Part shown: positions 36,929 through 43,994 of the stretch, one piece after another
How the letters are laid out: each line of letters begins with the position of its first letter
How positions within the stretch are numbered: position 1 is the first letter of the stretch
Assembly: GCA_035063785.1 (NCBI GenBank)
Contig: JAPSFS010000008.1
Coordinates: 121,678 to 185,677 of the forward strand
Length of the DNA: 64,000 nucleotides
Direction of reading: 5' to 3'
From: Comamonas_C sp026954015
GTDB taxonomy: Bacteria; Pseudomonadota; Gammaproteobacteria; Burkholderiales; Burkholderiaceae_C
The notes under the pieces: model-generated
The model's input: only the letters and a program-made list of their open reading frames with translations
The model's database searches: none
What the model was told of the DNA's origin: nothing
Position numbers and translations under genes: made by a program

Positions 36929-38608
36929 TCAGTCTCCCGTTCTATCGTTGCAGGTGGCGCGGGCCAGAGCCGCCCGGACGCGGGCGCCATCCAGCGCGCG
37001 CCAGCGTCCGGCCACGTGCTGGTCGGGGCGGATGAGGTAGGTGCTGCCGGGCTGCAGGTCGTAGCGCTCGGCCACGCGGCCCCGGGCGTCGATCAGCGTG
37101 GCGATGCCGTGGCCCGCGCTGCCGCGGCGCGCCACCACGAGCGGCTCCACCGTGATGCCGCCATCGGACAGGCTGGTGAGGCAGTTCAACGTGGCCGCGT
37201 CGATTGCCCCCGCGTCATCGGCGAAGTACAGCGCCTGGAAGCGGTTGCCCGTGTGCTGCAGCAGCCACTCACCGCCTTCGGCGGCGTGCACCGGCGCATC
37301 GGCCATGGGCGCGCCGGGAATCATGTCGCCCGCGAAGGTATCGGCGTCCGGCGTGTTGAGCGGCGAGCCGACGAGCCAGCTCGGCACCGACAGGCGCCCG
37401 GAGTTGACCAGCGCGCGGGCGAAGGGGTAGTGCTCGGCCAGTTCCAGCACCGCGTTGCGGAAGGTCTTGCTCACCGCGCTCTTGGGCGTGATGAAGTCCG
37501 TCGAGCGCGTGGAGTTGAGGATGTTCTCTTCCGCCGCCAGGCCGCGCTCGTCACTGTAGGTATCCAGCAGCGTGGCGGGCGCCTTGCCATCCATCACGAG
37601 CCTGAGCTTCCAGACCAGGTTGTCCGTGTCCTGGATGCCGCTGTTGGCGCCGCGCGCGCCGAACGGCGAGACCTGGTGCGCCGCGTCGCCCACGAACAGC
37701 ACGCGCCCGTGGTTGAAGCGGTTCATGCGCCGGCACTGGAAGGTGTAGACGCTCACCCATTCCAGCTCGAACTCGCGCTCGTCGCCGAGCATGGCCTTGA
37801 TGCGCGGGATGACGTTTTCGGGCTTCTTCTCCTCCACCGGATCGGCCTGCCAGCCAAGCTGGAAGTCGATGCGCCAGACGTTGTCGGCCTGGCGGTGCAG
37901 CAGCACGCTCTGGTTGGGATGGAACGGCGGGTCGAACCAGAACCAGCGCTCGGTCGGGTAGTCGGCCTTCATCACCACGTCGGCGATGAGAAAGCGATCC
38001 ATGAAGATCTTGCCCTCGATGTCCAGCCCCAGCATCGCGCGGATGCGGCTGCCAGCGCCGTCGGCGACGATGAGCCAGTCGGTCGTGAGCGAGTACGGCC
38101 CCTCGGGCGTCTCCACGCGCACGGTGGCCTGCGTCTGGCCGGGCACGACCGAGATCACGTTGCTCAGAAAGCGCAGTTCCAGGTTGGGCAACTGGCGGGC
38201 GCGCTGCAGCAGGTAGTCCTCCACGTAGTACTGCTGCAGGTTCACCATGCCGGGGCGGTGGTGGTCGGGCTCGGGGCGCAGGTTGAAGCTGAAGACCTCG
38301 TCCTCGTGCAGAAAGGTGCGCCCCACATCCCAGCTCACGCCCTTGTCCACGAACTTGTCACCGCACCCCATGCGGTCCAGCACCTCCAGCGCGCGCTTGG
38401 CAAAGCAGATCGCGCGCGAGCCGACCGAGACGCTGTCGTCATGGTCGATCACGAGCACCGGCGTGCCCTGCTGCGCCAGGTCGATCGCGGCCGACAGGCC
38501 CACCGGCCCGGCGCCCACGACCACCACGGGGTAGTGGCCGGACCGCCCCTGGGCGAGCTCGGGCGGCGTCACGAAGTCGAACTTGGGATAGGTGTAGGTT
38601 GATTGCAC
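36929..38608 (-). CDS. FAD-dependent aromatic-ring monooxygenase (MhpA/PheA-type)
   Basis: The 559-residue class A flavin monooxygenase has the dinucleotide loop VVVVGAGPVGLSAAIDLA near residue 28, a mid DG-type motif LIVADGAGSRIRAMLG and the C-terminal GRVLFVGDAAHQVSPFGARG FAD loop. The nearest named relatives are MhpA (3-(3-hydroxyphenyl)propionate hydroxylase) and phenol-type hydroxylases; the substrate is unknown. Neighbours (DUF2783, an MBL-fold protein, a divergent ABM monooxygenase and IclR) point to breakdown of an aromatic compound. No ring-cleavage dioxygenase is present in the window, so the pathway is not complete here. Confidence 0.9.
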   Translation of the reverse strand: MQSTYTYPKFDFVTPPELAQGRSGHYPVVVVGAGPVGLSAAIDLAQQGTPVLVIDHDDSVSVGSRAICFAKRALEVLDRMGCGDKFVDKGVSWDVGRTFLHEDEVFSFNLRPEPDHHRPGMVNLQQYYVEDYLLQRARQLPNLELRFLSNVISVVPGQTQATVRVETPEGPYSLTTDWLIVADGAGSRIRAMLGLDIEGKIFMDRFLIADVVMKADYPTERWFWFDPPFHPNQSVLLHRQADNVWRIDFQLGWQADPVEEKKPENVIPRIKAMLGDEREFELEWVSVYTFQCRRMNRFNHGRVLFVGDAAHQVSPFGARGANSGIQDTDNLVWKLRLVMDGKAPATLLDTYSDERGLAAEENILNSTRSTDFITPKSAVSKTFRNAVLELAEHYPFARALVNSGRLSVPSWLVGSPLNTPDADTFAGDMIPGAPMADAPVHAAEGGEWLLQHTGNRFQALYFADDAGAIDAATLNCLTSLSDGGITVEPLVVARRGSAGHGIATLIDARGRVAERYDLQPGSTYLIRPDQHVAGRWRALDGARVRAALARATCNDRTGD

Positions 38609-38639
38609 CGTCGGCCTCCTGTGCCAATGTCTTGCAAGG

Positions 38640-38700
38640 AATCAGGCTCCAGCGCTTGGTGGGCAAGCGCTGGCAGCTATCAAACAAGTAGTTTTGTGGA
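38640..38700. repeat. Palindromic repeat copy (intergenic), clearest example
   Basis: CCAGCGCTTG and CAAGCGCTGG are perfect 10-base arms around GTGGG, with flanks GGCT before and CAGCTATC after. It lies between the MBL-protein stop and the FAD monooxygenase start. Because it is intergenic and unmutated it serves best to define the element. As an RNA it would be a hairpin inside the operon message. Confidence 0.8.
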
Positions 38701-39666
38701 TCACCCGGCCTGCAGCGCGTGCCACATCTGCTGGTCGCGCTCGGCGGTCCAGATGCGCGGGTCGCGGATGCCGCTCGCCTCGTCGTAGGCACGCGTCACG
38801 TCGAACGGCAGGCAGTGCTCGTAGATGAAGACGTGGCCGAACTTCGGGTCCATGGCCTTGCGGGTGTGCGCCATCGCGGCCTTGAGGTCCATGCCCTGCG
38901 CCACGGCCTCCTGCGCGCTCCTGTAGAGCGTGCTCGTGAAGTCGCGCGTGTAGGCCAGGCCCTGCTGCACCTTCTCCGCGCCGATCAGCGTGGGACCGCG
39001 GCCAGGCACGAGCTTTTCGAACTTCATTGCGCAGAGCCTGTCCAGCGTCTGCGGCCAGTCGGCCAGGTAGGCGTCGCCGGTGTAGCAGGCGGCCTCGTAC
39101 TCCACGAGGTCACCCGAGAAGCAGATCTTCTGGCCCGGCAGGTAGACGATGGTGTCGCCCTTGCTGTGGCCGCGCCCGATCTGCTGGATCTTCACTTCGA
39201 GCGTGCCAAGCCACAGCGTCATCTCGCCGTGGAAGGTGAGCGTGGGCCAGGTCAGGCCGGGCACGCTCTCCACCGCCTGGAACAGGCGCGGAAAGCGCCC
39301 GATCTCGGAATCCATGTCCTGCTGGCCGCGCTCGACGATCAAATCCCGGGTGTCCTGGCTGGCGATGATCTGCTCCAGCCCCTCGCTCTTGTAGCCCGAA
39401 GCGCCCAGCACGCGCACCGCGTGGTAGTGCGTGAGCACCACGTACTTGATGGGCTTGTCGGTGATCTCGCGGATCTTCCTGATGACGCCCTGCGCCGCCA
39501 CCGGCGTGGCGGTGGCATCGATGATCATGCAGCCGTCGTCGCCGATGATGACGCCGGTGTTGGGGTCGCCCTCGGCCGTGTAGGCGTAGGCGTTGTCGCT
39601 CAGCTTGTCCCAGCTGATCTTCTTCTCTTCCAGGTCGGCCTGGGAGGCAAATTTCTTTTCGGTCAC
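38701..39666 (-). CDS. MBL-fold metallo-hydrolase-like protein with altered zinc motif
   Basis: The 321-residue protein has the metallo-beta-lactamase fold: GVIIGDDGCMIIDATATP, the first metal motif at residues 79-85 and later GRGHSKGDTIVYLP and CFSGDLVEYEAA. The signature HxHxDH reads THYHAVR, so the Asp and last His are missing; one zinc site is likely lost or changed. That variant seems to be a subfamily trait rather than a mutation, since the rest is intact. It is the first gene of an operon with the FAD monooxygenase, driven by a near-consensus promoter at 39698-39726. Substrate unknown. Confidence 0.85.
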   Translation of the reverse strand: MTEKKFASQADLEEKKISWDKLSDNAYAYTAEGDPNTGVIIGDDGCMIIDATATPVAAQGVIRKIREITDKPIKYVVLTHYHAVRVLGASGYKSEGLEQIIASQDTRDLIVERGQQDMDSEIGRFPRLFQAVESVPGLTWPTLTFHGEMTLWLGTLEVKIQQIGRGHSKGDTIVYLPGQKICFSGDLVEYEAACYTGDAYLADWPQTLDRLCAMKFEKLVPGRGPTLIGAEKVQQGLAYTRDFTSTLYRSAQEAVAQGMDLKAAMAHTRKAMDPKFGHVFIYEHCLPFDVTRAYDEASGIRDPRIWTAERDQQMWHALQAG

Positions 39667-39697
39667 GGCGGTGGCTCCTGTTTGTGCGATGGCCGGG

Positions 39698-39726
39698 ATT
39701 GTCCGATGATTTTCGTTCTATGTCAA
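39698..39726 (-). promoter_or_regulatory. Sigma-70-type promoter of the MBL/FAD-monooxygenase operon
   Basis: On the minus strand TTGACA (perfect -35, plus 39721-39726), 17-base spacer, then GACAAT (plus 39698-39703). The surrounding 39710-39752 is AT-rich and has TCAATT and AATTGA arms (39723-39728, 39744-39749), a possible IclR site. A TATTAT at 39736-39741 may be a -10 element for the opposite ABM gene. Confidence 0.7.
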
Positions 39727-39826
39727 TTGATTTGCTATTATCTAATTGAAACGGGGGTGCGGCGCGCCCGGCGTCGGCATTTGCTAGATTCGGTGCCCCA
39801 CCCCGCACTCCACCGGAGAGACCCCC

Positions 39827-40135
39827 ATGATCCACGTCGTCGCCATCGTCACCGCCCGGCCCGGTCAGCGCGCCCGCGTGCTCGAGGCCTTCGCCGCCAA
39901 CCGCCCGGCGGTGCTGGCCGAGCACGGCTGCATCGAATACCAGGCCACCGTCGATGCGCAGGGCTTGCCGCCTTCCGAGGGCAGCTTCGGCGCCGACACC
40001 TTCGTCGTCATCGAAAAATGGCAGACGCTCGCCGACCTGCAGGCGCACGCCGCATCAAAGCACATGGCGGCCTACGGCGCGCAGACCAGGGCGTGGATCG
40101 CGGGCAAGCGCATCCACGTGCTCGAACCCGTGTGA
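39827..40135 (+). CDS. ABM-domain protein, putative quinol monooxygenase (YgiN type)
   Basis: The 102-residue ferredoxin-like protein reads VVAIVTARPGQRARVLEAFA and CIEYQATVDA, then TFVVIEKWQTLADLQAHAAS, the antibiotic-biosynthesis-monooxygenase layout with the conserved E.W..... HxxSxH-like segment (HAASKHM). Such proteins oxidise quinols or protect against them. It is divergent from the MBL/FAD operon, which suggests a shared role in handling an aromatic or quinone intermediate, by inference. Confidence 0.88.
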   Translation: MIHVVAIVTARPGQRARVLEAFAANRPAVLAEHGCIEYQATVDAQGLPPSEGSFGADTFVVIEKWQTLADLQAHAASKHMAAYGAQTRAWIAGKRIHVLEPV

Positions 40136-40145
40136 CGCGCCCATG

Positions 40146-40168
40146 AAAAACGCGCCTCAAGGGCGCGT
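40146..40168 (-). terminator. Rho-independent terminator after gapA
   Basis: On the minus strand ACGCGCC-CTTGA-GGCGCGT followed by TTTT: a 7-bp stem and U tract, 27 bases beyond the gapA stop and just beyond the stop of the convergent ABM gene. Confidence 0.88.
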
Positions 40169-40195
40169 CGTCGGAGGCGGTGGCCGGCGTGCGGC

Positions 40196-41197
40196 TTACG
40201 TGCGCGCCATCACCCGCACCATCTCCAGGCACTTGTTGGAGTAGCCCCATTCGTTGTCGTACCAGGCGACGAGCTTGACGAAGTTGTCGTCCAGCGCGAT
40301 GCCCGCGTCGGCGTCGAAGATCGAGGTGCGCGCGTCACCGCGAAAGTCCGTGGCCACCACCTTGTCCTCGGTGTAGCCCAGGATGCCCTTGAGCTTGCCC
40401 TGGCTCTGCGCCTTCATCTCGGCCTTGATCTCGTCGTAGGTGGCGCCCTTTTCCAGCTCCACCGTCAGGTCGACGACCGAGACGTCGGACGTGGGCACGC
40501 GAAAGCTCATGCCGGTGAGCTTCTTGTTGAGCTGCGGAATCACCTTGCCCACCGCCTTGGCCGCGCCGGTGCTGCTGGGGATGATGTTCTCCAGGATGCC
40601 ACGGCCGCCGCGCCAGTCCTTGTTGCTCGGGCCGTCCACGGTCTTTTGCGTGGCGGTGGCGGCGTGCACCGTGGTCATCAGGCCGCGCTTGATGCCCCAC
40701 TTGTCGTTGAGCACCTTGGCCACGGGCGCGAGGCAGTTGGTGGTGCACGAGGCGTTGGAGGCGATTGGCTGCCCGGCGTATTCCTGGTCGTTCACGCCGA
40801 AGACGAACATCGGCGTGTCGTCCTTGCTGGGCGCGGACATCAGCACCTTCTTCGCGCCCGCGTCGATGTGCTTTTGCGCGGCTTCCTTGGTCAGGAACAG
40901 GCCCGTGGATTCGAGCACGATCTGCGCGCCCACCTCGCCCCACTTGAGGTTGGCCGGGTCACGCTCGGCGGTGAGGCGGATGCGCTTGCCGTTGACCACG
41001 AGCGTGTGGCCATCGACCGAGACCTCGCCGTCGAAGCGCCCGTGCACGCTGTCGTGCTTGAGCATGTAGGCGAGGTAGTCGGGCTCCAGCAGGTCGTTGA
41101 TGCCCACGACCTCGATGTCGGGGAAGTTCTGCACCGCCGCGCGCAGCACGTTGCGGCCGATGCGGCCAAAGCCGTTGATGCCTATCTTGATCGTCAT
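40196..41197 (-). CDS. gapA: Glyceraldehyde-3-phosphate dehydrogenase, type I
   Basis: Oxidises glyceraldehyde-3-phosphate in glycolysis or runs in reverse in gluconeogenesis and the Calvin cycle. The 333-residue protein has KIGINGFGRIGRNVLRAA, the catalytic Cys in SNASCTTNCLAP, and AWYDNEWGYSNKC. Start ATG 41197 chosen by homology; a GTG at 41209 is possible because GGAG precedes it closely. It follows tkt by 37 bases, so one transcript is likely, ending at the terminator at 40146. Confidence 0.97.
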   Translation of the reverse strand: MTIKIGINGFGRIGRNVLRAAVQNFPDIEVVGINDLLEPDYLAYMLKHDSVHGRFDGEVSVDGHTLVVNGKRIRLTAERDPANLKWGEVGAQIVLESTGLFLTKEAAQKHIDAGAKKVLMSAPSKDDTPMFVFGVNDQEYAGQPIASNASCTTNCLAPVAKVLNDKWGIKRGLMTTVHAATATQKTVDGPSNKDWRGGRGILENIIPSSTGAAKAVGKVIPQLNKKLTGMSFRVPTSDVSVVDLTVELEKGATYDEIKAEMKAQSQGKLKGILGYTEDKVVATDFRGDARTSIFDADAGIALDDNFVKLVAWYDNEWGYSNKCLEMVRVMART

Positions 41198-41234
41198 AGC
41201 CTGTATCACTCCACGTTGCTGAAAAACCGTAACA

Positions 41235-43268
41235 TCATTTGCGCCGGAGCACCGCCTGCACCGTCGCGGCCACGTTCTCGGCGGTGAAGCCGAAGTGCGG
41301 CAGCAGCACCTTGGCGGGCGCGGATTCGCCGAAGCGGTCGATGCCGACCACCGCCGCGCAGCCGTACTTCCACCAGCCGTCGCTCACGCCCATCTCGACC
41401 GCGACGCGCGGCAGCCCTTCGGGCAGCACGAGCTTCTTGTACCTCACCGTTTCACGGTCAAACGCCGTGGTGCTCGGCATGGAGACCACGCGCACCGCGA
41501 TCTTCCTGGCCGCCAGGAGCTTTTGCGCGGCCAGCGCCAGTTGCACCTCGGAGCCCGTGGCGATGATGACCGCCTGGGCCTTCTTCTTCAGGCCCGCGTC
41601 CTGCGGCTCGGCCAGGATGTAGGCGCCGCGCGAGATGTCGCCCAGCGCCTTCCTGGGCAGGTAGGGCAGGTTCTGGCGCGAGAGCAGCAGCGCCGTGGGC
41701 CGGTAGCGGTTGGTGAGCGCCACGCTCCAGGCCACGGCCGTCTCCGCCGTGTCCGCCGGGCGCCAGACGTCCAGACCCGGAATCAGGCGCAGGCTGGCCG
41801 CGTGTTCCACGGGCTGGTGCGTGGGGCCGTCCTCGCCCAGGCCGATGGAGTCGTGCGTGAGCACGTGCACCACGCGCTGCTGCATGAGCGCGGCCATGCG
41901 GATGGCGTTGCGGCTGTAGTCGCTGAAGGTGGCGAAGGTGCCGCCGTAGGGGATGAAGCCGCCGTGCAGCGCGATGCCGTTCATCACCGCCGCCATGCCG
42001 AACTCGCGCACGCCGTAGTTGATGTGCCGCCCCGTTGCACCGGCCTCGTCGCGCACCACGGCGCCCGCGGCGTCGAAGCGCAGCTGCGGCGTGCTCCTGG
42101 TGTTCGTGAGGTTGGAGCCGGTCAGATCCGCGCTGCCGCCGAGCAGCTCGGGCATCCGCGCGGTGAAGGCCTCGAGCGTGATCTGGCTCGCCTTGCGGCT
42201 GGCCACGGTCTCGGCCTTGGTGTGCGCCTCGACCACGGCGTCCACGGCGGTCTGCGCGAAGTGCCTGGGCAGCTCGCCCGCCATGCGGCGCGTGAACTCG
42301 GCGGCCAGTTCGGGGTAAGCGGCGGCGTAGGCGGCAAAGCGCTCGTCCCACGCGGCCTGGCGCCTGGCGCCCGCAGCGCGTGCGTCCCAATCGGCGTAGA
42401 CCGCGTCGGGAATCTCGAACGGGCCGCAATTCCAGCCCAGCTTCTCGCGCGTGAGCGCGATCTCTTCGGCGCCCAGCGGCTCGCCGTGCGCCTTGGCGGT
42501 GTCCGCGCGGTTGGGGCTGCCGTGGCCGATGTGCGTCCTGCAGATGATGAGCGTGGGGCGCTCGGTCTCCTCGCGCGCCTGCGCGATCGCGGCGGAGACG
42601 GTGTCGGGGTCATGCCCGTCGATGGGGCCGATCACGTTCCACTGGTAGGCGTTGAAGCGCTGCGCCACGTCGTCCACGTACCAGGGGCTGACCTTGCCGT
42701 CGATGCTGATGCCGTTGTCGTCGTACAGCGCGATCAGCTTGCTCAGCTTCCACGCGCCCGCGAGCGCGCAGGCCTCGTGGCTGATGCCTTCCATGAGGCA
42801 GCCGTCGCCCAGGAACACATAGGTGTGGTGATCGACGATGGCATGCCCTGCGCGGTTGAACTCGGCCGCCAGCAGCTTTTCCGCCAGCGCCATGCCCACG
42901 GCGTTGGCCGTGCCCTGACCCAGCGGCCCGGTGGTGGTTTCCACGCCCGGCGTCACGCCCACTTCGGGGTGGCCGGCGGTCTTGCTGTGCAGCTGGCGGA
43001 AGTTCTTGAGCTCCTCCATCGGCAGGTCGTAGCCCGTGAGGTGCAACAGCGCGTACAGCAGCATCGAGCCGTGGCCGTTGGAGAGCACGAAGCGGTCGCG
43101 GTTGGCCCAGTGCGGGTCGGCGGGGTTGTGCGACAGGTGCCGCCCCCAGAGCGCGACGGCCATGTCGGCCATGCCCATGGGCGCGCCGGGGTGGCCCGAG
43201 TTCGCACGTTGAACGGCATCCATTGCGAGCGCGCGGATTGCGTTCGCCATCTGTGAGGCATTGGCCAT
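41235..43268 (-). CDS. tkt: Transketolase
   Basis: Thiamine-diphosphate enzyme of the pentose-phosphate pathway. The 677-residue protein has DAVQRANSGHPGAPMGMADM at the start, GDGCLMEGISHEA (ThDP-binding GDG motif near residue 155), DDNGISIDGKV and the pyrimidine-domain segment LTHDSIGLGEDGPTHQP. Start ATG 43268 by homology. It precedes gapA. About 45 bases upstream is TAAAAT and a GC-rich palindrome (43313-43336). Confidence 0.97.
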   Translation of the reverse strand: MANASQMANAIRALAMDAVQRANSGHPGAPMGMADMAVALWGRHLSHNPADPHWANRDRFVLSNGHGSMLLYALLHLTGYDLPMEELKNFRQLHSKTAGHPEVGVTPGVETTTGPLGQGTANAVGMALAEKLLAAEFNRAGHAIVDHHTYVFLGDGCLMEGISHEACALAGAWKLSKLIALYDDNGISIDGKVSPWYVDDVAQRFNAYQWNVIGPIDGHDPDTVSAAIAQAREETERPTLIICRTHIGHGSPNRADTAKAHGEPLGAEEIALTREKLGWNCGPFEIPDAVYADWDARAAGARRQAAWDERFAAYAAAYPELAAEFTRRMAGELPRHFAQTAVDAVVEAHTKAETVASRKASQITLEAFTARMPELLGGSADLTGSNLTNTRSTPQLRFDAAGAVVRDEAGATGRHINYGVREFGMAAVMNGIALHGGFIPYGGTFATFSDYSRNAIRMAALMQQRVVHVLTHDSIGLGEDGPTHQPVEHAASLRLIPGLDVWRPADTAETAVAWSVALTNRYRPTALLLSRQNLPYLPRKALGDISRGAYILAEPQDAGLKKKAQAVIIATGSEVQLALAAQKLLAARKIAVRVVSMPSTTAFDRETVRYKKLVLPEGLPRVAVEMGVSDGWWKYGCAAVVGIDRFGESAPAKVLLPHFGFTAENVAATVQAVLRRK

Positions 43269-43312
43269 GCGGGAGGCGCGCCACGCGGCGCGCGAGGGAA
43301 AGGACGGCGGGT

Positions 43313-43336
43313 ATTTTACCGGGGCGGTCGCCCCGG
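43313..43336 (-). promoter_or_regulatory. TAAAAT hexamer and GC-rich 18-bp palindrome upstream of tkt
   Basis: CCGGGGCG-GT-CGCCCCGG (43319-43336) is a perfect 8-bp inverted repeat. Immediately after it on the minus strand is TAAAAT (plus 43313-43318), a plausible -10 for tkt. The palindrome would lie in the spacer and could be an operator; alternatively it ends transcription from the upstream toxin-antitoxin pair, though no U tract follows. Confidence 0.4.
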
Positions 43337-43389
43337 GCCGGGCTGAAGCCCCTGGAACACCGACGATCGAGGCCGTTGTGGCGGATGCG

Positions 43390-43713
43390 TCATGCCAACT
43401 GCTCCACCTGCAGCCCCAGCGCCTCGGCCACCTTCTGCAGCGTGGCCTTGCGCGGGCGACGGGCCACTTCCATCTGCGCAAACGCCGCTTGCGTGATACC
43501 CATGCGCGCGGCCACCTCAGCCTGCGTCAGCCGCAGGTGCTCGCGCCACGCCTTGATGGCGCTGGCGCCGTCCACCTGCGCGCTGACCACGGCATGCGGG
43601 ATGGTGCCGGGTGAAAACCCCGTCATGCGCACAAATTCGGCATACGGCACCACCACGAAGGCGGGCTGACCGTCCGCCCCCACCAGCGTCTGGAATTCAA
43701 TACGTGCGTTCAT
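43390..43713 (-). CDS. HTH-type antitoxin of a RelE/HTH toxin-antitoxin pair
   Basis: The 107-residue protein has an N-terminal extension (FQTLVGADGQPAFVVVPYAE) of the kind found in antitoxins and a C-terminal Cro/C1 helix-turn-helix (LRLTQAEVAARMGITQAAFA then KATLQKVAEALGL). It overlaps the preceding toxin gene by 17 bases. Toxin-first order and HTH antitoxin resemble HigBA. The antitoxin would bind the palindrome upstream of the toxin. Confidence 0.88.
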   Translation of the reverse strand: MNARIEFQTLVGADGQPAFVVVPYAEFVRMTGFSPGTIPHAVVSAQVDGASAIKAWREHLRLTQAEVAARMGITQAAFAQMEVARRPRKATLQKVAEALGLQVEQLA

Positions 43714-43957
43714 CGCGTTTCCTCACTTCCTCGATGCTCACGATGCAGGCCGTGCCGCTTGAAAAATCGAACAACACCCGCCAGTCACCGACCCGAAGGC
43801 GATACCCGTAAGCATGGTTCACCAAGGCCTTGACGCCGGAGCCGAACGGGTACACCGCCAGCTTGGCACCCACTTCATCGCGCACTCGAACCTGCACCGT
43901 GCGATCGAGCTTGAGCAATTGCTTGACCGCCTTGGGCTTCCACTCGATCGCGTTCAT
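43697..43957 (-). CDS. RelE/ParE-superfamily toxin
   Basis: The 86-residue protein reads MNAIEWKPKAVKQLLKLDRT, then VKALVNHAYGYRLRVGDWRV and LFDFSSGTACIVSIEEVRKR, the RelE/ParE fold with the YRLRVGDWRVLF core and the basic end KRDERTY. RelE-type toxins cut mRNA on the ribosome; ParE-type act on gyrase; sequence alone does not settle which. A promoter (TTGTTA, 17 bases, TATAAA) places the transcript start at the ATG itself. Confidence 0.88.
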   Translation of the reverse strand: MNAIEWKPKAVKQLLKLDRTVQVRVRDEVGAKLAVYPFGSGVKALVNHAYGYRLRVGDWRVLFDFSSGTACIVSIEEVRKRDERTY

Positions 43958-43970
43958 AGGCTGTTTATAA

Positions 43971-43990
43971 GTTAAACATACGTATTTAAC
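43971..43990 (-). promoter_or_regulatory. Operator and promoter of the RelE/HTH toxin-antitoxin pair
   Basis: GTTAAA...TTTAAC with a TACGTA-like centre (43971-43990) is a near-palindrome. On the minus strand TTGTTA (plus 43987-43992) and TATAAA (plus 43964-43969) are exactly 17 bases apart and bracket it, so a bound antitoxin would shut the promoter. It lies between the R-M stop at 43995 and the toxin ATG at 43957. Confidence 0.72.
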
Positions 43991-43994
43991 AAGT

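Noticed and set aside
37016..38602. 528-codon plus-strand frame opposite the FAD monooxygenase.
   Set aside because: Shadow of the monooxygenase, which has both FAD loops.
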